Under the pieces are notes generated by a model. It searched no databases. It saw only the letters and a list, made by a program, of their open reading frames with translations, and was not told where the DNA came from. A program made the position numbers and the translations under genes. From contig JAPSKG010000118.1 of assembly GCA_031177795.1 (NCBI GenBank), forward strand, positions 1 through 7,032: a DNA stretch of 7,032 bases, given 5' to 3'. This DNA comes from Domibacillus sp. Lineage in GTDB: Bacteria > Bacillota > Bacilli > Bacillales > Domibacillaceae. Below are positions 1 to 5,500 of the stretch, piece by piece (the stretch's first letter is position 1; each line of letters begins with the position of its first letter).

Positions 1-155
1 ACCGGTTAGTGGAAGCTAACATAAAAGGGATTTTAAATTTTACGCCGGCTCGTTTAAATGTGCCGCCGGATATTCGGGTTCATCACATTGATTTGGCAAT
101 TGAACTTCAGTCACTCGTTTATTTCCTAAAAAACTACCCGGATGATTCAGTTTAA
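1..155 (+). CDS. rex: Redox-sensing transcriptional repressor Rex, C-terminal fragment (5' end outside window)
   Basis: Reading from base 3, an open frame of 50 codons ends at TAA 153-155; its start lies before the window. The peptide contains GILNFTPARLNVP followed by RVHHIDLAIELQSLVYFL, which I recognise as the end of Rex. Rex is a homodimeric repressor that senses the NADH/NAD+ ratio through a Rossmann domain and controls fermentation and respiration genes. The visible part covers the end of the Rossmann domain and the C-terminal helix that, in known Rex structures, swaps between subunits. The DNA-binding winged helix is not in view. rex directly upstream of tatA is the arrangement known from Bacillus subtilis (ydiH-ydiI). 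The gap to tatA is about 60 bases with no clear terminator, so read-through into tatAC is possible. Confidence 0.9.
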   Translation, partial: RLVEANIKGILNFTPARLNVPPDIRVHHIDLAIELQSLVYFLKNYPDDSV

Positions 156-201
156 AATGATCATGGAATTAACAGCTTAAATCAGTTATCATAAGGAAAA
201 G

Positions 202-208
202 GGAGGTG
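202..208 (+). promoter_or_regulatory. Shine-Dalgarno site that decides the tatA start
   Basis: GGAGGTG at 202-208 lies seven bases before ATG 216. The alternative in-frame GTG at 210 lies only one base after this motif, too close for normal initiation, so ATG 216 is preferred. The GTG start would add just Met-Pro to the protein. Confidence 0.65.
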
Positions 209-215
209 TGTGCCC

Positions 216-395
216 ATGATAGGTGTTGGCAGCATGGTAGTAATTGGCGCAGCGGCATTGCTTATCTTTGGACCAAAGAAACTTCCGGAACTCGGACGAG
301 CAGCCGGTGATACATTGCGGGAATTTAAAAACTCAACCAAAGGGTTAGCGGACGATGATGACGAGGGGAAAGAGGACAAAAAAGAGTCCAAGTAA
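216..395 (+). CDS. tatA: Sec-independent protein translocase subunit TatA (TatAy type)
   Basis: This 59-residue protein is the pore-forming or membrane-weakening subunit of the twin-arginine translocase, which exports folded proteins across the cytoplasmic membrane. A single N-terminal membrane helix (about residues 4-18) leads into the conserved hinge FGPKKLPELG (18-27). An amphipathic helix follows (about 28-43, containing GDTLREFKNSTKGL), and then a short acidic/lysine-rich tail (DDDDEGKEDKKESK). The length and the whole hinge-helix block closely resemble B. subtilis TatAy (57 residues). The start at ATG 216 is chosen because the Shine-Dalgarno site GGAGGTG is seven bases away; GTG 210 remains possible. 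tatC follows after 18 bases, so the two are almost surely one operon and form a minimal TatA-TatC system without a separate TatB. Confidence 0.95.
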   Translation: MIGVGSMVVIGAAALLIFGPKKLPELGRAAGDTLREFKNSTKGLADDDDEGKEDKKESK

Positions 396-413
396 TGTTA
401 GGATGATTGGCAA

Positions 414-1178
414 ATGAGTCAACAAAATATGACTATATATGAACATTTAGAAGAACTTCGAAAACGGCTGATGATCGTTGTCGTTTTCTTTTTTATTGCA
501 CTAGCAGGAGGGCTTTTTTTGGCCAAGCCCCTTATTCATTATTTGCAGCATGCAGATGAAGCAGCAGCGCTGACAATGAATGCGTTCCGGGTTACAGATC
601 CGCTGAAAGTTTATTTTCAAATGGCGTTTGTTATCGGCCTTATTTTAACGTCTCCGGTTATTTTATATCAGCTTTGGGCATTTATCAGTCCGGGCTTGCA
701 TGAAAAAGAACGGAGAGTGACATTAAGCTACATTCCCGTTTCTGTCCTGCTTTTTTTAAGCGGGCTGGCTTTTTCTTATTTTATTTTATTTCCGTATATT
801 ATTCATTTTATGATGAAACTGTCGGGGGATTTAAACATTGAACAAGTGATTGGAATCAATGAATATTTTCAATTTTTGTTTCAAACAACCATTCCATTTG
901 GCTTTTTGTTTCAACTACCGGTGATCACTTTATTTATAACAAGGCTTGGAATCGTGACCCCAGTATTTTTAGGGGAAATCCGCCGCTATGCTTATTTTGT
1001 TTTGCTGGTAGTGGCAGCGCTTATTACACCTCCTGACATTATTTCACATATGATGGTTAGTGTTCCGTTGTTTATTTTATATGAAGTTAGCATTTTTATT
1101 TCGAAAATTGGCTATAAAAAAGCGCAGCAGGCAGAGGCACATGCTGCATTAGAACAAGAAAAATCCGTCCAACAATAG
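414..1178 (+). CDS. tatC: Sec-independent protein translocase subunit TatC (TatCy type)
   Basis: TatC is the polytopic receptor that recognises the twin-arginine signal peptide and recruits TatA. At 254 residues it has the length of B. subtilis TatCy. Visible family marks are HLEELRKRL near the N terminus (11-19, cytoplasmic signal-peptide site), DPLKVYFQMAF (62-72), SPGLHEKER (92-100, with the conserved glutamate E97), FPYIIHF (126-132) and ITPPD (204-208). Hydrophobic stretches around 20-40, 66-90, 106-131, 158-177, 192-206 and 212-230 fit the six membrane helices of the family. The C-terminal tail is charged and low-complexity (KKAQQAEAHAALEQEK). The start ATG 414 follows a modest AGGATG motif at about 400-405. 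The last codons and the stop form part of a transcription terminator, so coding sequence and terminator overlap. Confidence 0.97.
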   Translation: MSQQNMTIYEHLEELRKRLMIVVVFFFIALAGGLFLAKPLIHYLQHADEAAALTMNAFRVTDPLKVYFQMAFVIGLILTSPVILYQLWAFISPGLHEKERRVTLSYIPVSVLLFLSGLAFSYFILFPYIIHFMMKLSGDLNIEQVIGINEYFQFLFQTTIPFGFLFQLPVITLFITRLGIVTPVFLGEIRRYAYFVLLVVAALITPPDIISHMMVSVPLFILYEVSIFISKIGYKKAQQAEAHAALEQEKSVQQ

Positions 1179-1192
1179 GGACGGATTTTTTT
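1161..1192. terminator. Bidirectional intrinsic terminator shared by tatC and ydiK
   Basis: AAATCCGTCC (1161-1170) and GGACGGATTT (1179-1188) are perfectly complementary, giving a 10-bp stem with an 8-base loop (1171-1178). A run of seven T follows on the plus strand (1186-1192). On the minus strand the stem is followed by T residues as well (plus-strand A at 1159-1163). It can therefore end the tatAC transcript and the convergent ydiL-ydiK transcript. The left arm is coding (Lys-Ser-Val of TatC) and the tatC stop TAG (1176-1178) lies in the loop. Confidence 0.9.
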
Positions 1193-1232
1193 ATGAGTAA
1201 ATTACTCAACCTGGCACTGCCGTTTATTCATC

Positions 1233-1433
1233 TTAATGTTTTTGGCTGTTTTTCAATTTGAAATGGGTAAACATCAGCCGAATCCCAGTTCCAATATCCA
1301 TCGTTGCAAGCAAAATAAGTAAATAAGTGAAAAAACCGAATTGGTTTGTGTTTACATCTTCAATAGCAAGAAAAACAAAAAAAACACCAAGTATGCTAAA
1401 GAAAATACCTCTTGAAAGCAAAGTTTGTCCCAC
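1233..1433 (-). CDS. ydiK: Small membrane protein YdiK (DUF4305-like)
   Basis: This 66-residue protein has two predicted membrane helices (about residues 8-24 and 33-52) joined by a short polar loop (EDVNTNQ), and a basic C-terminal tail (HFKLKNSQKH). Its function is unknown. I assign ydiK from position (between tatC and ydiL, on the minus strand, as in B. subtilis), size and the two-helix layout; similarity to the DUF4305 family is recalled rather than computed. The start is GTG (complement of 1431-1433), supported by the Shine-Dalgarno motif GGGAGG (complement of 1440-1445) six bases upstream. That motif touches the ydiL stop codon, so translation is probably coupled to ydiL. The gene is read toward the shared terminator at 1161-1192. 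Confidence 0.8.
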   Translation of the reverse strand: MGQTLLSRGIFFSILGVFFVFLAIEDVNTNQFGFFTYLLILLATMDIGTGIRLMFTHFKLKNSQKH

Positions 1434-1439
1434 TGTGAA

Positions 1440-1445
1440 CCTCCC
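1440..1445 (-). promoter_or_regulatory. ydiK Shine-Dalgarno site next to the ydiL stop codon
   Basis: On the minus strand GGGAGG (complement of 1440-1445) stands six bases before GTG 1433. Its first base is the last base of the ydiL TAG stop (1447-1445). This spacing fixes the GTG start and suggests that ribosomes ending on ydiL re-initiate on ydiK. Confidence 0.7.
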
Positions 1446-2191
1446 TACAAAAAGTTCAGAAGAATCGTTTGCATTTGTTCCATTTCTTCTGCTTTTTTTA
1501 TCATTTCTTGAATTTTGTCAGCAAAAACATACTGCATAAGCACTACAAATGTGTTCATTGAAACATGCGCAATGATTGGCACAATGATTCTTTTTGTTTT
1601 AACGTAAAGAAAAGCGAATGTAAAACCCATTGCTGCATATAATATCGTGTGCTCGAGTTCTGTATGTGCAATCGAAAAAATAAGCGAGCTAATAAGCGCA
1701 GCAAAGAAAAAAGGCATGCGGTTATAAAGAGAACCAAAAATAATTTTCCGAAACACAATTTCTTCTAAAATAGGACCGAAAATAGCAACAGATAAAATAA
1801 CAAGAGGAACGCCCTGGACAAGCTCTATAATATTCTGCGTGTTTTCTGATCCTTGTTTAATGCCCAGCATCGTTTCTACAACAATTGCAGCATATTGAGC
1901 AAAAAACGCCATAAACACACCGAGAAAAGACCAGGTAGTGGCAGAACGGATCGAAACAGGCGTCTGTTGCTCAATTGAATTTTTGTAAGTTGATTTCCGC
2001 AAAATCAATAAAACAATCAATGTAGCCAGCGCAAAACTAATAATTGTCCAATAACCTGGGACAAGCGATTTGATTTGAGCTGGTTCTGCCCCAGTAAGTA
2101 AGCCGGCCTGATACAGCAGGGGACCGCCAACGATTCCAGACAACTGCATAAGGATATAGGTAATCAAAATAAACCCGTAGTCTTTTTTCAC
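1445..2191 (-). CDS. ydiL: CPBP-family intramembrane metalloprotease YdiL
   Basis: This 248-residue, strongly hydrophobic protein belongs to the CPBP (CAAX protease and bacteriocin-processing, Abi) family of membrane-embedded metal proteases. The three family motifs are present: EEIVFR (143-148, two glutamates and arginine), FSIAH (172-176, ending in H176) and HVSMN (209-213, H209 and N213). Hydrophobic segments near 6-30, 48-64, 86-106, 127-142, 160-176, 183-197 and 202-222 form the membrane bundle, and the C terminus is amphipathic (KIQEMIKKAEEMEQMQ). An active metalloprotease is expected since no catalytic residue is missing, but the substrate is unknown. The start is GTG (complement of 2189-2191) behind AAGGAG (complement of 2199-2204) with seven bases between. 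It forms an operon with ydiK 11 bases downstream and lies between tatC and groES, as in B. subtilis ydiL. Confidence 0.9.
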   Translation of the reverse strand: MKKDYGFILITYILMQLSGIVGGPLLYQAGLLTGAEPAQIKSLVPGYWTIISFALATLIVLLILRKSTYKNSIEQQTPVSIRSATTWSFLGVFMAFFAQYAAIVVETMLGIKQGSENTQNIIELVQGVPLVILSVAIFGPILEEIVFRKIIFGSLYNRMPFFFAALISSLIFSIAHTELEHTILYAAMGFTFAFLYVKTKRIIVPIIAHVSMNTFVVLMQYVFADKIQEMIKKAEEMEQMQTILLNFL

Positions 2192-2225
2192 GAAAAAGCT
2201 CCTTTTACCAAATCAAATTAAGTTT

Positions 2226-2254
2226 ATTGTACTAATAAATAGATGACGCTTCAA
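2226..2254 (-). promoter_or_regulatory. Candidate sigma-A promoter for ydiL-ydiK
   Basis: On the minus strand, TTGAAG (complement of 2249-2254) and TACAAT (complement of 2226-2231) are separated by 17 bases, close to the TTGACA/TATAAT consensus. Transcription would start near 2219, about 15 bases before the ydiL Shine-Dalgarno site. This is judged by eye only. Confidence 0.5.
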
Positions 2255-2287
2255 ATAAGCTGTCCTGAAAAATTTTTAGCTTTCTGC

Positions 2288-2320
2288 TTGCAAATTTAAG
2301 GCGGTTTCATTTATTATAAT
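2288..2320 (+). promoter_or_regulatory. groES-groEL vegetative promoter
   Basis: A -35-like TTGCAA (2288-2293) is followed by overlapping -10 candidates. TATTAT (2312-2317) has an 18-base spacer; the perfect TATAAT (2315-2320) has a 21-base spacer from the same -35 box. The first is better spaced and the second better in sequence, so the exact -10 is unresolved. Either places the transcript start at about 2324-2327, at the left edge of the CIRCE operator, as expected for HrcA control. Confidence 0.7.
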
Positions 2321-2327
2321 ACTTGTG

Positions 2328-2354
2328 TTAGCACTCATTAGAGAAGAGTGCTAA
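2328..2354. promoter_or_regulatory. CIRCE operator (HrcA binding site)
   Basis: TTAGCACTC (2328-2336), a nine-base spacer and GAGTGCTAA (2346-2354) form a perfect inverted repeat identical to the CIRCE consensus. The heat-shock repressor HrcA binds such sites in dnaK and groE operons of Firmicutes and is released, with help from GroEL itself, under heat stress. The site sits just downstream of the promoter and in the transcribed leader of groES. Confidence 0.97.
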
Positions 2355-2390
2355 TAAAACATATTTAACCATTTTTGAGGAGGGTTTCAC

Positions 2391-2675
2391 TTGTTAAAAC
2401 CACTAGGTGACCGCGTAGTAATTGAACTAGTAGAATCTGAAGAAAAAACAGCCAGCGGAATTGTACTTCCTGATTCTGCAAAAGAAAAACCGCAGGAAGG
2501 CAAAGTTGTGGCAGTTGGAACAGGACGTGTTCTAGACAGCGGCGAGCGCGTAGCACTTGAAGTTGCTGTAGGCGACCGCATCATCTTCTCAAAATACGCA
2601 GGATCAGAAGTAAAGTACGAAGGTACAGATTACTTATTGCTCCGCGAAAGTGACATTTTAGCTATTATTAGCTAA
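2391..2675 (+). CDS. groES: Co-chaperonin GroES (Hsp10)
   Basis: This 94-residue protein forms the heptameric lid that caps GroEL during ATP-driven protein folding in the cytoplasm. It opens with the family signature LKPLGDRVVIEL (2-13). The flexible mobile loop follows (about 16-32) with the GroEL-contacting IVL tripeptide (24-26), and it ends with YLLLRESDILAIIS. The length is typical for bacterial GroES. The start is TTG 2391, placed by AGGAGGG (2378-2384) six bases upstream; no ATG lies near, and B. subtilis groES also uses TTG. groEL follows after 58 bases with its own strong Shine-Dalgarno site, so the two form one heat-inducible operon under the CIRCE operator. Confidence 0.98.
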   Translation: MLKPLGDRVVIELVESEEKTASGIVLPDSAKEKPQEGKVVAVGTGRVLDSGERVALEVAVGDRIIFSKYAGSEVKYEGTDYLLLRESDILAIIS

Positions 2676-2733
2676 TTACGAAAACGATAAACGAGCTTTA
2701 TAAATATAAAAATTTTGAGGAGGCACTTTAAAA

Positions 2734-4362
2734 ATGGCTAAAGACATTAAATTCAGTGAAGACGCACGCCGTGCAATGCTTGCTGGTGTAGACAAGCTTG
2801 CCGATGCAGTAAAGGTAACACTTGGACCAAAAGGGCGCAATGTTGTGTTGGAGAAAAAGTTTGGTTCTCCGCTTATCACAAATGACGGTGTAACAATTGC
2901 AAAAGAAATTGAACTTGAAGATGCATTTGAAAACATGGGCGCAAAGCTTGTTGCAGAAGTAGCAAGCAAAACAAATGATGTTGCCGGAGACGGTACAACA
3001 ACAGCAACTGTTTTGGCTCAAGCGATGATCCGTGAAGGTCTTAAAAACGTAACAGCAGGCGCTAACCCTGTCGGCATCCGTAAAGGAATGGATAAAGCAG
3101 TTGCAGCAGCTGTAACAGCACTAAAAGAAATTTCAAAACCAATTGAAAGCAAAGAGTCAATTGCTCAAGTTGCAGCAATTTCTTCTGCAGATGAAGAAGT
3201 TGGCCAACTAATTGCAGAAGCAATGGAGCGTGTTGGAAACGACGGCGTTATCACAATCGAAGAGTCAAAAGGCTTTACAACAGAACTTGATGTTGTAGAA
3301 GGTATGCAGTTTGACCGCGGTTACGCTTCTCCGTACATGATTACTGATTCTGACAAAATGGAAGCGGTACTTGATAACCCGTACATTTTGATTACAGACA
3401 AAAAGATTACAAGCATTCAAGAAATTCTTCCAGTGCTTGAGCAAGTAGTTCAGCAAAGCAAACCGCTTCTATTGATCTCTGAAGATGTAGAAGGCGAAGC
3501 ACTTGCTACACTTGTTGTAAACAAACTGCGTGGCACATTCAATGCAGTAGCGGTAAAAGCACCTGGATTTGGTGACCGCCGTAAAGCTATGCTTGAAGAT
3601 ATCGCTGTGTTAACAGGCGGCGAAGTGATTACAGAAGAACTTGGCCTTGACTTGAAATCAACAGACATTACACAACTTGGACGCGCTGCGAAAGTTGTTG
3701 TTACAAAAGAAAACACAACAATTGTTGAAGGTGCAGGCGATTCTCAAAATATCGGAGGCCGTGTTAGCCAAATCCGTGCACAGCTTGAAGAAACAACATC
3801 TGAATTTGACCGTGAAAAATTGCAAGAGCGCTTGGCGAAACTTGCAGGCGGCGTAGCTGTAATTAAAGTTGGTGCAGCAACAGAAACGGAATTAAAAGAA
3901 CGTAAACTGCGCATTGAAGATGCTTTGAACGCAACACGCGCAGCGGTTGAAGAAGGCATCGTATCCGGCGGTGGTACAGCACTTGTGAATGTATACAATA
4001 AAGTTGCTGAAGTAGCAGGCGAAGGCGATGTAGCAACAGGCGTGAAAATTGTTTTGCGTGCTCTTGAAGAGCCAGTTCGCCAAATTGCACACAATGCAGG
4101 TCTTGAAGGTTCTGTTATCATTGACCGCTTGAAGCGCGAAGAAGTTGGAATCGGCTTTAACGCAGCAACAGGCGAATGGGTTAACATGATCGATACAGGT
4201 ATCGTAGACCCAACAAAAGTAACGCGTTCAGCTCTTCAAAACGCAACATCTGTTGCAGCTCTGTTCTTGACAACAGAAGCAGTTGTAGCAGACAAGCCTG
4301 AAGAAGGCGGCGGCGGCATGCCAGACATGGGCGGCATGGGCGGTATGGGCGGCATGATGTAA
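2734..4362 (+). CDS. groEL: Chaperonin GroEL (Hsp60)
   Basis: This 542-residue protein forms the double seven-membered ring that encloses unfolded proteins and refolds them with GroES and ATP. Visible marks are the N-terminal TLGPKGRNVVLE (29-40) and the nucleotide-binding GDGTTT (85-90). The aspartate of RIEDALNATR (D396) corresponds to the catalytic D398 of E. coli. The chaperonin signature AAVEEGIVSGGG covers 403-414, and the Gly-Met-rich tail runs from about 525 to 542. The equatorial, intermediate and apical domains appear in normal order with no gap. ATG 2734 is placed by GAGGAGG (2717-2723), ten bases upstream. Codon choice looks strongly biased, as expected for a highly expressed gene. 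The operon ends at the hairpin just downstream. GroEL normally also feeds back on HrcA, which acts at the CIRCE site upstream. Confidence 0.99.
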   Translation: MAKDIKFSEDARRAMLAGVDKLADAVKVTLGPKGRNVVLEKKFGSPLITNDGVTIAKEIELEDAFENMGAKLVAEVASKTNDVAGDGTTTATVLAQAMIREGLKNVTAGANPVGIRKGMDKAVAAAVTALKEISKPIESKESIAQVAAISSADEEVGQLIAEAMERVGNDGVITIEESKGFTTELDVVEGMQFDRGYASPYMITDSDKMEAVLDNPYILITDKKITSIQEILPVLEQVVQQSKPLLLISEDVEGEALATLVVNKLRGTFNAVAVKAPGFGDRRKAMLEDIAVLTGGEVITEELGLDLKSTDITQLGRAAKVVVTKENTTIVEGAGDSQNIGGRVSQIRAQLEETTSEFDREKLQERLAKLAGGVAVIKVGAATETELKERKLRIEDALNATRAAVEEGIVSGGGTALVNVYNKVAEVAGEGDVATGVKIVLRALEEPVRQIAHNAGLEGSVIIDRLKREEVGIGFNAATGEWVNMIDTGIVDPTKVTRSALQNATSVAALFLTTEAVVADKPEEGGGGMPDMGGMGGMGGMM

Positions 4363-4375
4363 TATCATCCCCCTA

Positions 4376-4420
4376 AAAAGCGTCAAACCTTTATTATAAA
4401 GGTTTGGCGTTTTTTGTTTT
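4376..4420 (+). terminator. Intrinsic terminator of groES-groEL
   Basis: A 13-bp stem (4381-4393 with 4397-4409, one T-G pair, loop TTA) is followed by six T (4410-4415), a G and four more T. The A run before the stem (4376-4379) can extend the helix against the T run, so weak termination in the reverse direction is conceivable. Confidence 0.92.
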
Positions 4421-4474
4421 CTCTGCAATTAAAACTTTTTGAGGAAATTCCATTCAAATACATGTAGAAGGGTA

Positions 4475-4550
4475 TTTTCAAGAAGAGCCGTAAGTCAATG
4501 GGCCAAACTTGTTATATAATAGTTTTAAGCAGGTTAAGGCTTCTTGAAAA
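4475..4550. repeat. Imperfect inverted repeat around the nitroreductase promoter
   Basis: TTTTCAAGAAG (4475-4485) is the exact reverse complement of CTTCTTGAAAA (4540-4550). Inside the arms, CC (4488-4489) with GG (4538-4539) and TAA (4491-4493) with TTA (4534-4536) extend the pairing after a two-base bulge and one mismatch. The interval between the arms holds the TATAAT box at 4515-4520. The role is unknown: it could be paired regulator sites or an unrelated dyad. Confidence 0.6.
4515..4520 (+). promoter_or_regulatory. Candidate -10 box upstream of the nitroreductase gene
   Basis: TATAAT at 4515-4520 is a perfect sigma-A -10 hexamer between the groEL terminator and the nitroreductase gene. 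No good -35 box stands 16-18 bases upstream (TAAGTC at 4491-4496 is poor), so this promoter would be weak or activator-dependent. It implies a leader of roughly 115 bases before the start codon. Confidence 0.4.
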
Positions 4551-4644
4551 ATTTAAAACAATTTTGTTTTGCTGTTATCCGGAGGGTGAAAGAGAGGATT
4601 ACAGAATTAAAAGCCAATTTAGTAGGAAAACAGGAGGAATTTAG

Positions 4645-5214
4645 ATGTCAATTATAGCAGAATTAAAAAGCCGGAGAGCAATCCGTGATTACATAGAAAA
4701 AGATGTAGAAGATGAAAAAATCAAAGCGCTTCTTGAAGCGGCAGTGTGGGCGCCAAACGACCGAATGAGAGAGCCATGGAGTTTTTACGTAATAAAGGGT
4801 GAAGCAAAGGTACGTTACGAAACATTAGCTGCTGACTATTTGCAAGAGCGCTTTCCAACAAAGCCGCACCTTGTTGAAAGCTCTTTAAAAGTACTGACAA
4901 ACACACCGGTCCATATTGTTGTTACTTCCGATATCGTTCCTGGAGACGAAGAAGCTTCTAAAGATAACGAGTATGCTGTTTGCTGTGCAATTCATTCTAT
5001 GTGGCTGGCGGCCAAGGAGCTGGGCCTTGGCTTTGTCTGGCGGACACGAGGTGTTGGCCTTGTCCATGACGAGAGAATGCACAAGTTTATTGGTTCTCCC
5101 GAAAACAAAAAAATTATCGGCAATATCTTTATTGGTTATCCGAATCAAGAGTCCATTCAGAAAATGAAAACACCGGCACGCACACCATCGGAAGAAAAAA
5201 CAGTCTGGCTATAA
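4645..5214 (+). CDS. Nitroreductase-family FMN flavoprotein
   Basis: This 189-residue protein belongs to the nitroreductase superfamily, whose members bind FMN at a dimer interface and use NAD(P)H to reduce nitroaromatics, quinones, flavins or other electron acceptors. Marks visible are SRRAIRDY (9-16, arginines that contact the FMN phosphate), AAVWAPNDRMREPWSFYV (32-49, the loop before the conserved E-P-W), the helix AIHSMWLAAKELGLGFVW (115-132) and the C-terminal IGYPNQES block (163-170). The length fits the compact class, similar to YfhC/YdgI-type proteins of Bacillus; the substrate cannot be told from sequence. ATG 4645 is placed by AGGAGG (4632-4637), seven bases upstream. It stands alone between two terminators, in contrast to the conserved block on its left. 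Confidence 0.9.
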   Translation: MSIIAELKSRRAIRDYIEKDVEDEKIKALLEAAVWAPNDRMREPWSFYVIKGEAKVRYETLAADYLQERFPTKPHLVESSLKVLTNTPVHIVVTSDIVPGDEEASKDNEYAVCCAIHSMWLAAKELGLGFVWRTRGVGLVHDERMHKFIGSPENKKIIGNIFIGYPNQESIQKMKTPARTPSEEKTVWL

Positions 5215-5271
5215 ACAGGTAAAAAAATTATCATGCATTATGATCATGTTAAATCAGTAATTAAATACAGG

Positions 5272-5309
5272 GCTGGAGCTTGAATTAATTTCAAGCTCCA
5301 GCTTTTTTT
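5272..5309 (+). terminator. Intrinsic terminator of the nitroreductase gene
   Basis: A perfect 13-bp stem (5272-5284 with 5290-5302) with a five-base loop is followed by seven T (5303-5309). It stands 57 bases after the stop codon and separates this gene from the Mur-ligase unit. Confidence 0.95.
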
Positions 5310-5500
5310 ATTTGGCAAGCCAGCAGCTTATTCCCCTTATTTACTTGTTTAAGCTGTTGAACCTGGCAAGCAAATTATTGCTTTTATCCTACATAAATTT
5401 TTGCCGTGTCTCATAATTTATCTAGAATCACCGGTCAATCAATAGGGCACTGGCAGCAAGCTGATTCAGCGAAGGGTGACGAAAGGAGTTTTTTATAGAA
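5310..5500 (+). other. Intergenic control region before the Mur-ligase gene
   Basis: This 191-base gap holds no gene that I can support. It contains a direct repeat of TGGCAAGC (5313-5320 and 5364-5371), a small perfect hairpin AAGCAA-ATTA-TTGCTT (5368-5383), two overlapping promoter candidates at about 5391-5428, and the Shine-Dalgarno site AAGGAG (5483-5488). Confidence 0.5.
5401..5428 (+). promoter_or_regulatory. Candidate sigma-A promoter for the Mur-ligase gene
   Basis: TTGCCG (5401-5406) and TAGAAT (5423-5428) with a 16-base spacer resemble the vegetative consensus. An overlapping sporulation-type alternative, CATAATTTA (5412-5420) with ATA at 5393-5395, is discussed in the findings. 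Judged by eye only. Confidence 0.35.

Noticed and set aside
157..164. Palindrome ATGATCAT after rex, considered as a Rex operator or tat promoter element
   Set aside because: It does not resemble the TTGTGA-N6-TCACAA Rex operator. The same octamer recurs at 5240-5247 after an unrelated gene, and it may be a chance palindrome.
164..192. Possible tatA promoter (TGGAAT with TATCAT, 17-base spacer)
   Set aside because: The -35 matches only three of six bases; tatAC may be transcribed from upstream of rex, so I do not list it as a feature.
2676..3021. Overlapping minus-strand frames opposite the 5' end of groEL
   Set aside because: These are shadows of the groEL reading frame, with Cys- or Ser-rich products of no plausible family.
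3744..4187. 147-codon open frame on the minus strand inside groEL
   Set aside because: It lies entirely within the certain groEL gene, has a low-complexity Ser/Ala/Thr-rich product and no ribosome-binding site that I can see; it is a by-product of groEL codon bias.
4317..4359. Short GGC/ATG repeat at the end of groEL, considered as a tandem repeat locus
   Set aside because: It encodes the Gly-Met-rich tail found in most bacterial GroEL proteins.
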